Shown: one piece after another, positions 1-10,129 of the stretch
Numbering within the stretch: position 1 is the stretch's first letter
Layout: the number at the start of each line of letters is the position of its first letter
From: Seminavis robusta
Lineage: Eukaryota; Bacillariophyta; Bacillariophyceae; Naviculales; Naviculaceae
Length of the DNA stretch: 39,048 nucleotides
Direction: 5' to 3'
Assembly: GCA_903772945.1 (NCBI GenBank)
Contig: CAICTM010001043.1
Coordinates: 1 to 39,048 of the forward strand
The notes under the pieces: model-generated
Database searches by the model: none
Told to the model about the DNA's origin: nothing
Seen by the model: the letters and a program-made list of their open reading frames with translations, nothing else
Made by a program: the position numbers and the translations under genes

Positions 1-156
1 GTTGATCTATTTAGCATCGTAACCTCGTCCGTGGCCAACAGCTCGTAAACGGCGCAAGAAAAGAGACCTCAAACCAATAGTCTATGTTAGATAAAGCAGA
101 AAAGGGAAACCCAACCGTACCACTCGGTGCTTAAGGATACGGAGCACTGAACCTGT

Positions 157-2830
157 TTGTCAACTATTCATGCTAAGAAATTTCGCATGAAGGATCTTGG
201 GGGCGCACAAACGATGTGTACCCTGCAGGAGAATAACCAGCAGAGTGAAAGGGCATTCAGGATTCCTGAAATTCAGAAGATAGAATATTCAAAGGGTGGG
301 ACCTACACGTACAAGAGCTTGGGGCGATGCATGAACATTGGAGAGAATCTCTCTGATATGTTTCAAGTTCGATTCACTACCATGTCAGTGGAGTGGGACA
401 GCATATTTTTCCCTGTGTAAGATGGCGATACCGATATAAAGGAGAACTTCTCCTTTTCTGATTCTGCAGCTGTTAGCGACAGTGCAGATAGTTTCAAGAA
501 GATTCTTGATGTGAAATACGAACAAGATGATTTAAGGCAGGTTTGCAAAGTCAAGATCAGTTAAAAAAGGAAGAGACGAAAGCTTATTCTATCTGACGAA
601 GTACTCTTGACTATTTCGACTGTGATTAGGAAGTGAATGACGACTCACGACGTAAACTCTCCGAGCTAAACCTATATGCGGCTATCTATTTCCACTGGTC
701 AACACAACTCTTTAAAAGGTAGTTGAACGTCTCTGCGGGCGGGATATCAAGTGGTAACGTCGAGTGCGGCATCTACTTTCATCATTCCCAAGAAAAAAGG
801 ATCTGTACGATTCAACTCTGACTTCCGGGAACTAAACAAAAAGATTAAGGGAGCTACCATCCCAAAAATTAAGGAAATGCTTAATTAGAGGGCAAGTACG
901 CTATAGTTCTAAACTAATACATGGATAACAATCACAATCGAGCGTCATAACTCGAACAATTCGTACACGACCCCATGGGAAGTACGAGACCAGAGGTGCA
1001 ATGGCTAGTAATCCGACATCTCAAGAGAGATGGAAAACAAGCACACCTAGATCTGATAATTGAGCATCCTAACTAACGGGGATCTAGCAGATCACGTTAA
1101 AAAGTTAGATGAAGTTCACCTAAAGGCTTCGAGAAGACGGAATTAAGATCAATGCTAACAACTCCTTCTTCGCAAGAGGAAAAATTGAGTACCTAGGTTA
1201 ATGGATCACTCGAGAAAGGATCCAAACTATAACCAAGAAAATAGACTCGATCAAGAATATCGTCTCACAAAGAGAACTCCCGTAATCGTGCAGGAACTAC
1301 TACAACATGTGATTAACGCTCAGCGGTGCACTCCTTCGTTGATCAAACAAATGATGGGAACGACACGACAAGGCGTAGCAGATAAGAAAAACAGCAAAGA
1401 AACTTGCGCGACTACCCTGACTTAATGACACATTGTTATCCATCCGAGGCGAGACATCACTAGGTGCAATAATTCGCCAAAGGAAAAACATATGCGTTAC
1501 AGTAGAAGCTCACCGCTCAGGACACTACACATTACCTGGGAAAGGAATTCTCGTTACGAGCAACTCTAAAGAGTTCAGTAACTTGTAGGACAGAAGTGTC
1601 TACTGACGGACACAAAAGCTACATGTAGAACTCAATCCGATCGGTAAGGCGATGCCTTATCCGAAGAATAGGCCGAACACGGTACATCAAGGGCGAACGC
1701 AACATCGTCGCTGATGCGTTTGCGAGACTTAACATCCAACACGAAGGTTGTCTTCGGAACAGATGACGCCAGAGGATCGCTGAGCTCAATGCTAGCAGCG
1801 AGAGGATTCCTAGGCGAATGTCCTTCTCGTCTGAGATGAATCGAGGAAGACGACAGATGATATCCAGAAGCTAAGAGACACAAACGACTACAATTAGCAA
1901 TCTTTCCCCAGAGGGATAAGCCTTACGACTTAGTAGTTAGGACGATAAGATCGTCGAACCTAAAACAATGCAGAAAAAGCTAGTTGAATGTTACCATGTT
2001 GTGCTGATGCATCCTGGAGAGACTCGAACGGAACTAAACAGCAGCCAACACTACACATGGAAAAGACTGCGCAAGACTGTACAGGCCGTATGTCAGCGTT
2101 GCCAAATCTGCCAGATGAACAAACCCAAGACTCGTAAGCTGGGATTGATGGCTCCAAAGACTTGCGAGGAGATCCGTTGGGAAAGACTATGTATTGAACT
2201 GATAGGGCCTTACAACGTCGGGGATTCCAAGAAAAAGAATTCCTGCACACTTCCATGCTTGACAATGATTGATTCCGGAACCGGATGGTTCGAGATGCGA
2301 GATCTGCTCAATGCAGCAGAGAAGTAGCCATCGTCCTAGAACAAACTGTGGCTTACTCCGGTATCCTGGACCTGCTGAGGTTACATGGATAGAGGACGAC
2401 GAGTTCCGTGCAGAGGTCGAAAAAGACATCCGGGATTGAATATGGACTATCGTCGCAAGTTCATCAACACGCGTACACCTCAAGCAAAACTCTATGGTCG
2501 AGCGTGTACATCAAACCATACGTAACTTGATCGCTGTTCAAAACATCAAGTTGCCAAGACGAACCTCGTGAATGGACCTGGGATGGAGACCTCAACGGCG
2601 GTTCGCTTGCAATGAATGCCACGACTCATACCACCTTGCGCGCAACGCCCCACAGCCCGTGTTCAATCGTGACGCGATTCACACAACGTCCGCTTCGAAG
2701 CAAACTGGAAGTAATTAAGGAACGTCAACGACTAATCCAACAAACAACGTAGGGAAAAAGACGCGTGTCCTCATCAATAACAATAAACGAACGTGATGAT
2801 TCAACAGTATAGCACGCATAACGGTCACTC
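157..2830 (+). pseudogene. pol: Decayed Ty3/gypsy pol (RT, RNase H, integrase)
   Basis: This is the remnant of a Ty3/gypsy polyprotein. The stretch at about 430-590 reads like the acidic linker before RT (a KILDVKYEQDDL-like peptide). RT block 1 is visible near 773-830 as FIIPKKKGSVRF followed by DFRELNKKI. The end of RT lies at about 1130-1215 (EYLG, then a stop where the family has Y, then WITR). The RNase H/connection tail is at 1683-1730 (YIKGERNIVADAF). The integrase zinc finger and start of its core form the longest open stretch, 1968-2327. It has the CQRCQICQ cysteines, then WERLCIELIGPY and LTMIDSGTGWFE; the first catalytic Asp of the core appears as Glu. Frames change repeatedly and stops interrupt every domain, so no functional protein can be made. 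A repeat resembling an LTR follows, but whether the two belong together is unresolved. Confidence 0.8.
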
Positions 2831-3084
2831 AAGTACAAAGGATTGACACTATGTACTGGTCAATGCAGGCACTGTACGCGTCCGACCTACTACCGCCAAT
2901 AGCGGCACATCTACCAGACTGGAACATAGGTATTTACACTCATACAAGGCCTTACCTGCTTGTAGGATTGCCAATGTGCGACGCACAGTCTACATCCAAA
3001 TCTCATGAGAGTGCCCCGCACTTTAAAAACCATATGTTCTCCTTGTCCGACTGCTGTCGCGCTTCTGTGACTTGTCAGGGCGAA
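2831..3084 (+). repeat. Sequence adjoining LTR-like copy A, shared with copy B
   Basis: About 250 bp next to LTR-like copy A. The reverse complement is recognisable next to copy B at roughly 24181-24410: both carry TACCGCCAAT..GCGGC, GTGCGACGCACA and GTGCCCCGCACTTTAA. It is therefore part of the element, either as 5' leader or as 3' UTR. In this orientation it ends in CAGGGCGAA (copy B: CAGGGGGCGAA) directly before the repeat, which could be a polypurine tract. No coding signal was seen. Confidence 0.55.
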
Positions 3085-3485
3085 TGCAATACACGGTCTT
3101 AGCCTTATTCGCGACCGATCCTAGATAGGGTTTGAGTTCGTCATGACTGAGTCTCTCTGGAATAGTCATTTGAGACAGGGTTCTCATGACCTAGTCATAC
3201 TAGTGATATGAAACATCGCTCTAATTTAGCCAGCGTGGAGTATTCCACGCTACTAGATCCAGCTAGACAAACCTTCCCGCGTTCCGTTTTAGGATCGTGG
3301 AAAGACGTAGGATTACTACCACAACCACTCATCACAATTCAGATCTCCCCGCGGGAAACAGATCTACGATCCTGTGAGATGTCTCTCGTTGATTAGTTTT
3401 CATAGCTTTCTAATCTCTTCATAACTTTCATTCTCTCAAACTCAAAAAACTCGAAAGATCTTTACACTAGCTTTAGCGTAGTGCA
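3085..3485. repeat. LTR-like repeat, copy A
   Basis: A repeat of about 400 bp bounded by TGCAATACACGG and GCGTAGTGCA, so it has TG...CA ends. It also occurs at 23761-24180 (inverted), 26827-27313 (same sense) and 27484-27837 (inverted, truncated). Internal landmarks are the hairpin around GCGTGGAGTATTCCACGC and a CCCGCGGG palindrome core. Read on the minus strand there is a TATAAAG in copies B and D, which could make that the transcribed sense. The gypsy pol upstream of copy A would instead suggest the plus sense. Orientation is left open. Confidence 0.65.
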
Positions 3486-3493
3486 CTATCGCT

Positions 3494-3554
3494 GTAAGTT
3501 GTTTGTGTGTGTGTTGTGTGGTGTTTGTGTGTTGTGTTTGTGTGTTTGTTTCAG
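3494..3554 (+). other. GT-rich intron-like segment
   Basis: A 61-nt stretch that starts GTAAGT, consists almost only of G and T (repeated TGTGTGT/TGTTTG), and ends GTTTCAG. It has the ends and length of a diatom intron but contains no obvious A-containing branch site. It starts 8 nt after LTR-like copy A. Confidence 0.3.
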
Positions 3555-3578
3555 CTGTTTTCGTCAAAAGGGGCTCTC

Positions 3579-3845
3579 GTTAAGGATAGGGATTAATATT
3601 GTGGTTCAGCTGGACACAGTAGTTCAACATATGGGTACCAGTTCTGGCTGGCTATGCAGACTCACTAGTGTGTCCAGATAAACACGGTGTAAGTTTTGCC
3701 AAAGACATAAGGGACATTTTCCTTGTTAAGGATAGGGATTGATATTGTGTGTTCTGTTGGACACAGTACTTTGGACCCTTAATGGCTGGCTATGGAGACT
3801 TGCTAGTGTGTCCAGATGAACACGGTAAAGGATTTGACCAAAGAT
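3579..3845 (+). repeat. Two-unit tandem duplication (146 + 121 bp)
   Basis: Two diverged units each begin GTTAAGGATAGGGATT and share TGGACACAGTA, GGCTGGCTATG, CTAGTGTGTCCAGAT and AACACGGT. The second begins at 3725. A third GTTAAGG at 3846 starts another unit that does not continue. Each unit ends in a possible 5' splice site (GGTGTAAGT at about 3690, GGTAAAGG at about 3825), so an exon plus donor may have been duplicated. Confidence 0.6.
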
Positions 3846-3929
3846 GTTAAGGATTCGATTGGGGAATCCAATCAAATCTCTTTTTGACAGTTGAGGGCAT
3901 CAGGCTCCGGCTGCTTGTTCTTTTTCAGC

Positions 3930-4196
3930 CGACGCTGGACATTTGAGGAGGAAGCTGTCTACTCGTGTCTACGACGAGAGTACTGGCCCGGAGATTCTAC
4001 TGCTGCGGGCACGAGATCACTAGTTGGAACTTTAGTTGATGGGCACGATGACCAGAGAACAGCAGATACTGATGACGAGGATGACAACTCCATCTTGGCC
4101 ATTCCCTGGGCTCTCTTGGTTCTCCCGTTTATTGGTCCAGGTGTCCTTTTGGTGACTGTTTGGAAAGCGTTTGAGAAAGAGACGAACTGGGCGTAG
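3930..4196 (+). CDS. Unrecognised small ORF with C-terminal hydrophobic segment
   Basis: The reading frame open to 4196 is preceded by CTTGTTCTTTTTCAG (ending at 3929), a good 3' splice-site sequence, so this may be the last exon of a gene whose upstream exons lie in the duplicated unit. The peptide begins RRWTFEEEAVYSCLRREYW, has an acidic middle (DTDDEDDN) and ends in a run of about 20 hydrophobic residues (ILAIPWALLVLPFIGPGVLL) that could span a membrane once. I do not recognise a family. Codon use gives little support, and the ORF may be a spurious or degenerate piece. Confidence 0.25.
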   Translation, partial: RRWTFEEEAVYSCLRREYWPGDSTAAGTRSLVGTLVDGHDDQRTADTDDEDDNSILAIPWALLVLPFIGPGVLLVTVWKAFEKETNWA

Positions 4197-4325
4197 CAAG
4201 AAACTAGCTAGACTTGTAACAATTGAGCAACGGAAACGATACCAGTTACAGCATAAGTATCTTGATAATTGAGAGCTGCGCCGAACAGCAGCGTCTACTA
4301 GTAATCATTAGATCCCCACTCAGGC

Positions 4326-6172
4326 TCATGGATCTGCACCTTCAACGTTGTTGTTCGGCAAACGTTTAGAAAGAGCCGTGATCTGAGACTCCACATCATC
4401 GTGTCCCTCCACATCATCGTGTCCCTCCACCTCTTCTAAATCTGCCAGGTCGAACATGACCAACTTGTTTCCTTCTTGGGTGTGGAAATACCCAATGTGA
4501 CGCCAGCGAAGATCGCCATCCATGTACTTGAGCCGCTTTTCGCCGTCTCTGAAATTCGAGAGGCAAGTGCGAATCTCTTCTTTGAGTGCAGCCTTTCGCT
4601 CATCGGAGGTCAAAGGTCGGAAATAGGGCATGATCACACAAGGAAAATTGTGGAGATCATTGTAAAACACTTGATCCTTCAAGAAAGGATAGAACTTTTT
4701 CAAACGTTCGACCTCCAAGCAACACTTAGTCTTCCCTTCCTTTCTGGACTCATTTCGGGACTTCAGCCTGTCGTCGTTCTCGTCTCTGGATCGCTTGACA
4801 TACATCTTGATTGCACACTTTTCCCCTTGGTGATTGTAGGCTTCAAAGACTTTAGAAGTGTCCCCCCGGCCGAGTTTGCCAATGGCGTAGAAGGTTCCCT
4901 CAGAAGCCTGTTCCGACGATGTTGTTATTGTTCTTGCTGTGCCCCGACAACGATTTTCAATTGCTGTACCCACTTTGAGTTCGAGATGCCACTATTCCAC
5001 AACTTCAGAGCTGGACCAGTATAGAACTTGCGATCGAAGAGTGTTTTTGGACGAGCCGATGGGTTCCGCGCCAGACCACAGAGTATTGCCGTGTACAATA
5101 AGGGTACTAGCTGTTTGAATCCATACTTTTGTGATTGCATCAACAAGCTATTCCTGTTGTAACTGTCGTCGGCAAAGACGGATTCAGTGACAGCCTTTCC
5201 GTTGTCAGCGACGAGATCTTGGGGCGATTGAGTCATTTCTTGTGTTGTCGGTTGCTGCGTGGGGGAGACGGGGGGCACCTGTTTTGCCAGCTTATACTTC
5301 TTTTTCACAATTTCGTTGGAGGCTTCTTGGTCTTCCCAAAACATCCAGGAAGATTCAAAGGTAGACAAAACGCAGAAGGGGGCAGAATGTCCGAGGCAGC
5401 GCAATTCCATGAGGTAATCAAACACCTGACCAAGAACTGGCGGTGGTATTTTGTCATCGTGGGTGGCGAATGGTTCCTTGTCTTCCACGGCCAAAATAGG
5501 GTCCCTTGTTCCTTCTGCAAAAACAACGAGATGATCGGGTCGATCTGACCATAAGCTGAATTCGTGGTGCACAGAAAACTTTCTCCGGGTTGCTGCCTCC
5601 GCCAGCTCTTTTGCATCATTCAGCGCTGCGGCGATCAAGCTCGAGAAGTCGCTTTCCGTGATGACGTCTACGCTGCCAGTACTCGCCGAGGTATTTATAT
5701 GACATCCAAACTTCATAAGCAAATGTGAAGAATTCCCCAACGCGGTGTCATCGTACTCAGATTCAAGCACAGTCCCAGGAAATACTCTCGACACGGCTCC
5801 GTCGTGCTTTGATTTGCCAGTGTGAGAGGTCTTTTCACCCAAAAGGTTCAATTTCATTGAGGGGCAGTCTTCAATCAGACGGCGTTTGGACTCATTGTTG
5901 ATTTTCTTGGACTGAGATTGGATTGTCTCTGCTTGAGCAACCATTGTCTCAAGAATGCTTCGATGACCATGTGCAAATAACTTATCAATTAGCTCTGAAT
6001 CTAGCCCCGTCAACTTGAGAGCCTTTTCTTTCAGAGCCATACCACTGGTATCCTCCGGGATGTCTTCCGTCTTGGCTTTCTTCGTAGGCGGCGTCATGGT
6101 GGGATTCGATGTTTTTATGGTTTCGCTGCTGTGAATGTTGGCGAGGCAATCTAAGCCAGCTGAGTTTGTCAA
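4326..6172 (-). CDS. REase-fold and protein kinase fusion (Crinkler-type effector architecture), two exons
   Basis: Two minus-strand reading frames (6172-4970 and 4907-4326) join through a 62-nt GT-AG intron into a protein of about 594 residues. Near the N-terminus, TPPTKKAK (residues 27-34) looks like a nuclear localisation signal. A PD-(D/E)XK nuclease domain is visible at about 165-280: PD at 212-213, E230-D-K232, Q249 and a STFESSWMFW strand. A protein kinase domain follows from about 405: glycine loop LGRGDTS, VAIK-like lysine K435 (CAIK), hinge VIMPYF, catalytic-loop Asp D533 (GDLRWRHI) and a DLAD in place of DFG (D554). The usual catalytic-loop Asn is not obvious, so activity is uncertain. 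REase plus kinase fusions are known from Crinkler-type nuclear effectors and relatives in oomycetes, fungi and algae; a role in genome conflict or nuclear signalling is inference. Start: Met at 6172, or more likely at 6097 just before the NLS. The C-terminus holds a duplicated EGHDDV. No partner gene is adjacent. Confidence 0.7.
4908..4969 (-). other. Predicted 62-nt intron in the REase-kinase gene
   Basis: On the minus strand the segment begins GTACAG after codon TGG and ends GGAACAG before codon GCT. It has an AATAAC branch-like site about 20 nt before the acceptor. Its length is 2 modulo 3, and removing it joins the nuclease frame to the kinase frame in phase 0. Without splicing the first frame stops 15 codons past the donor. 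Length and ends fit diatom introns; a plain frameshift is the alternative. Confidence 0.65.
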
Positions 6173-6835
6173 TTCTCTGTGTCCCTGCTCGTCAATCTGG
6201 TCAGTTCACGAGAGGAATTTAAGCCAGCGCAAGGGTTCTAGTAACACGGAATTTTCATCCCGTATAGTAAGTATGGCTGGTATTAATTCTACGTCTCAGA
6301 GACGCAGAGACAGCCTGTCTCAGTAGTCAGAGACAGGTAGAAGAGACGTGTCTCGGACGTTTCTTACCAGAGGTATCACCTTCCACGTGGAAACTGTTCA
6401 TTTGTGCATGCAGTATCTTTGCCTCGAGACCACATCCTTCCACGCAACACAACTCTGTAACACCAAATAGCATGACAATGGCGTCCAGCCCTGGCCTTGT
6501 TATCACTGCTACTACCAATAATAGACCTAGACGCATCCTCTGTATCAAAGCAACCATGGATCCTGCAAGCGGCGCGGTCGTGGGTACCGGCATGGGATCC
6601 CAAGTCACATTTCTTCCACAAGGACCCATTGCTCCCATGGCTGCTGCTGTGGGTTGTTGTTGTCGATCCCTCACTGTCATTGTCGACCGCTTGAAGCCAC
6701 CATTTGGCCAGTGTGGAGTAGAGAAAAGGGCATAGCTTTCGTTGTTCTTAATGCTGAATTTATGGAATTGACTGACTAGAGAAGATCGACTGAAGAGGAT
6801 CCTTTGTTGATCGATGCATTGTTACCGTACGACTG
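6173..6835. other. Intergenic region, no supported gene
   Basis: Upstream of the REase-kinase gene. Several 60-117 codon frames are open on both strands between 6327 and 6735, but they overlap one another and none shows a recognisable domain. An inverted repeat CCTGTCTC / GAGACAGG lies at 6314-6337, within a run of GAGACG/CGTCTC words (6290-6360). Confidence 0.4.
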
Positions 6836-7236
6836 GTGGCATCATGTGCCACCAACACAACAACAGGAAACACCAAGGGCGTGAGCCCAACTACGCTGTT
6901 TACCACTACTGCTAGACGCCTGCATCCGGTCGCGGTAGCTCAAGTTTCGACTGTCATACATGTAACAACAACACGGGCCATCAACACCACCACGAAGGGA
7001 GATCGGGCAGCCGCAGCCATCAACAGCGATCTCTGTGCGCTGACCAACATGGCAATTTTTCCGACCAAGCCAAGGCAATTTCAACTAGCAGTCCTGGTGT
7101 CAATCCAACAAATACTATATGTGAGCTTCCCAGAGAAGCCTGGACTCCAAAGTGGGAAACAACAATGGCTGCATTGCCGACGATAGAACTTCCATTCCAA
7201 GCCACCTGCACAGAATCAAATGTAGTACCTTGCTAA
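6836..7236 (+). pseudogene. Cys/His-rich gag-like fragment
   Basis: Two plus-strand frames read in sequence give a Cys/His-rich region. NYAVYHYC comes first (up to about 6912), then after a stop and frame change FDCHTCNNNTGHQHHHEG (about 6938-6991), then a Ser/Arg/Gln-rich tail ending at the TAA at 7234-7236. The pattern resembles the zinc-binding C-terminus of LTR-retrotransposon gag proteins in diatoms. It is short and no pol follows, so this is a tentative call; it could be an unrelated low-complexity stretch. Confidence 0.25.
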
Positions 7237-7596
7237 TAAGCCAGAAGGGCATTGCCTCAATTGCTAAGAACCCCTTCCTCCCCCCTCCTCCTCTTCTCTT
7301 CTTCTAACTATCCAGCCCCTGCGGGGCTGGTTCTCTTCTCTCTATACTGAATGAAAATTTTCCTAGTCGGGTGTATTTATCCAGTATTATCGCGAGAGGT
7401 CAAAGCCGGAGGAGCTTACTGTCGAGTCGTGACTTTGCCATGAGATGGATCCACTTGCTGTCGTGATGTCATTCACCCAAGCCCTATCAACTCCGAGCGT
7501 CTCACCGGAACATCCCACTGGAAAACACATCAAGTATAGGAGCATGCAATACCAGGGTACCCCAAAACCCATACATACAGTCTTGTCAAGACTCAA

Positions 7597-7636
7597 ATGA
7601 GTGTCACGTGGGACCCATGAGTGCCACATGGGACCC
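7597..7636 (+). repeat. 20-bp tandem repeat, two copies
   Basis: ATGAGTGTCACGTGGGACCC is followed at once by ATGAGTGCCACATGGGACCC (18 of 20 identical). The first copy contains a CACGTG E-box palindrome. Lies inside the TIR element near its left end. Confidence 0.8.
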
Positions 7637-8307
7637 ACGTTCCATCTCGCTAACATCATTTGGTTTGGGTTTGGTTTGGGTTAAAGGCAACCAATAACGC
7701 GAACGGCCACTCTTATTTACCAGGTACCCCTTGGACGAATTTAAACTAGACTTAACCCTAGATGAAGCTATCCTTTTGTTGTTGATGTTGCCGTATCGCG
7801 AAAATGACGGTCCGTTTCACTGATCGGCAGCCATAACCAAGCCGATTAACAAGGAACTGCCTGGACTCATCTTCTCAAGCACCCTCAGGTTGGTAGGTGG
7901 AAGCCTTGGTTTGGTCGCTACCACTCCGATATTGGTTGAGTTAAGTCGATCGGCAGATCTCGATCGGTCGTCGCGATCGGCAGATGGCAAATCTACAACA
8001 AATTGAAGAGAACAATTCACCACCTAAAACTATTAATCAAGCTATGAATTAAAAATGAAAGAACCCCAAAATGATGCAAAATGCTCACGAACTCTTGGAT
8101 TGCAGCCAGAAGTGATTTGCGAGTAGTAGCCTTCAATTTTGTGTGCTACGCAATTCTCGTGACCATTGATGCTAGAGCCCCAGAATCGCACCTCTTCTCA
8201 TTGGATTTTCATCGGATCTGTTGGTTTATTTATGGGATTTGCCATTTGGGTTGGCTTTGGGTCCAGCGCAAAGTCACCAGATTTGCGCAGCATGCAAGCG
8301 TTGCGCA

Positions 8308-8347
8308 AATCACATCTGCAAAAAATGACGTCATTTGCAATGTGATT
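8308..8347. promoter_or_regulatory. Nested palindrome with a perfect CRE-like core
   Basis: AAATGACGTCATTT at 8323-8336 is a 14-bp perfect palindrome containing TGACGTCA, the consensus bound by CREB/ATF-type bZIP factors. It is nested inside AATCACAT (8308-8315) and ATGTGATT (8340-8347). A second inverted pair, ATTTGCGCA and TGCGCAAAT, lies just upstream (8281-8310). Possible promoter, bZIP site or cruciform within the TIR element; function is inferred. Confidence 0.4.
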
Positions 8348-8633
8348 CATGTTTAGGTCACCGCTATTGGGTCGTGATTTGCGCAACCCAAAATGCGCGA
8401 GTTTTGGGGTACCCCGGTGTTGCATGCTCTAAACTTAGCTCCATAGTATTTTTTTAATTACGGTCACACATACATGTACTAACCAGTACGTAAACACCGA
8501 CTGCCTGATCCGCAAACCAGAGTGTTCTCTGGGAGTTCTGAGAATCAGTCTGTCAGTTGTCCGCTAACCGCTCTACAACTTCTCATAGATCCGTTTCTTC
8601 TCTTGCTTCTGCGATCATTTTCCAACAATTGAG

Positions 8634-9871
8634 ATGAAGATGGAAAGCAAAGAGTCGTCATTTGTGGCAGCTCTAAAGAAGAAGGTCGATGATGATGGAG
8701 GAGAAACTGCCCTTTTCAACAAATTCCTCGAAGAATCAGTGGCCGGTGAGGAGATTGCTGTGCTTTTGGTTGCTGACATGATGGCCGCCGGGTGATGGCC
8801 GCCGGGTGTACCAGCCCTCTTGCTTTCTGGCAGCTCGAAGCAGGCGTGGAGGGTGTGTTTATGTTTTCAAAGAAATCCCATGAGACAATGATACTCTCGA
8901 CGATCAGTGCTTTTTTGCTAGACAATTGCCAGCGCCGGCTAGACATCGACTACAAAAGGCCAAAGTCTGCTACCGTCAACAAGCAGGCAATTGTCCCTAT
9001 GGAGAATTGGACCTTGGAAAGACTCAACGTAATTGTCAGGAAAACCATAAACGAGCATGTAGCCCACCTAAAATACACTGTACGTGGGGGAGACACCGAG
9101 CCTATTCTCACAGAAGACAAGCTGAAGCAATTCGTGCGGTCGGGAGCAGAGTCCCTAAAATCACGGCTCACAACCAGCAGAAAGGTTTTTCGCTCTACAC
9201 AAATCTCGGCGACGCTCTGAAGGTATTTGGTGAAGGAGCTGAAATTGAAGTGATCTAGGATGTTGGTGTACATTTGTTGCTTACGGCCTACAGCTTGGAA
9301 CCTTCTGACGAAACCCGGCAAGCGGAAATTGCCGAAGAAATTCAGCACACCAGAAGGACGCTCCAGAAGCTCAAGCCTATTGGCCCTGTTGTTGCCCAAG
9401 GTTGGAAGCGACCACGCGTCTATACATTGATCCTGTCCTCCTCCGTCGGCCTGCATTGTTCAGGATGTCAAACTCTACATGGAAAAGAAAATCACAGGTA
9501 TAAGGGCCCACGGCTTCACGTTTCGAGATAAGATCATCTGTGTCACTGAAGCAAAATACCAGAAGCTCAAGGAAGGCCTTGCACAGAATGTTGCTCAAAT
9601 GGGCGTTGTTCGGGAGATGTGGGGCACCAAACGTAAGATTGAAGATATCTCAGGAGACGGAAAGGCGGGCGAGCATGACGGTCATTTGGAGGGCGATATC
9701 GAGCCTCCTGTCTATGGAATTGTGACAACGGGCAAAGAATGGATCTTTTCGTTGTTTTCCGATGGCAATCTGTGCATTTCGGAAACAATTGCGAATACGA
9801 GCGACGTCCAGCTCAATCTTGTACTGTCGTTGGTTGCTGGCTTGTTGGATGCCGGGAAGCGCCAAAATTAA
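8634..9871 (+). pseudogene. Broken gene for a PD-(D/E)XK nuclease-fold protein
   Basis: A plus-strand gene starting at ATG 8634 can be followed through at least four lesions. They are a 14-bp tandem duplication at 8781-8808 (frame change and TGA), a frame change near 9190, an in-frame TAG at 9256-9258, and frame changes around 9410-9480. The last open part, to TAA at 9871, carries DKIICVTEAKYQKL (E24 and K26 of that frame, 9548-9556). This is the (D/E)XK strand, followed by GLAQNVAQM, a Gln-rich helix typical of this fold, and then PVYGIVTTGKEWIF. This core resembles nuclease domains found in Crinkler-type and related eukaryotic proteins. The N-terminal part (KFLEESV, then LEAGVEGVFMF) I do not recognise. 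Total length would have been about 410 residues. The gene is dead unless the lesions are assembly errors. Confidence 0.6.
8781..8808 (+). repeat. 14-bp tandem duplication disrupting the nuclease-fold gene
   Basis: ATGGCCGCCGGGTG occurs twice in direct succession. The first copy lies in the frame starting at 8634 and brings in TGA at 8793-8795. Removing one copy keeps the upstream frame open into the downstream 8795-9220 frame. Confidence 0.85.
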
Positions 9872-10129
9872 TTGGTGGATCTGTAATATGCATTATTCAG
9901 GAGTAAGGTGCTTCATTTGAGATGCTGCGCGGGCGAACAGTGACATTCTTGCAACGCCCCAAGAAGGGACACGAAGAGCAGTGTGCATGCCTGTGGTGGA
10001 GCGGTTATTCTGCTGGTAGACTAGTAGGCACTCACTCCGTGGAACACATCACCATTTGGAATGCCAACACCAGCCACAAGCCGATAAATCTAGCTAGAGA
10101 TAACAACCAATGCCGCACGTAGTATTAAG
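9872..10129. other. Spacer, nothing recognised
   Basis: After the nuclease-fold pseudogene. A 66-codon frame (9922-10122) has no recognisable features. Confidence 0.4.

Larger units (their letters stand above)
7540..8429. mobile_element. 890-bp non-autonomous TIR element (PIF/Harbinger-like)
   Basis: The ends are a 29-bp terminal inverted repeat: left starts GAGCATGCAATACCAGGGTA, and the right end read inward starts GAGCATGCAACACCGGGGTA. They match at 27 of 29 positions. Flanking trinucleotides are TAG (7537-7539) and TAA (8430-8432), close to the 3-bp TWA duplication made by PIF/Harbinger transposases. The interior has no transposase ORF. It contains a 20-bp direct repeat (7597-7636) and a nested palindrome (8308-8347). 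Confidence 0.7.

Noticed and set aside
4476-5024. 182-codon plus-strand ORF over the kinase region
   Set aside because: It lies antisense to the kinase domain whose motifs are clear on the minus strand; no motif of its own.
5135-5619. Other open frames overlapping the nuclease domain
   Set aside because: Shadow frames of the REase-kinase gene.
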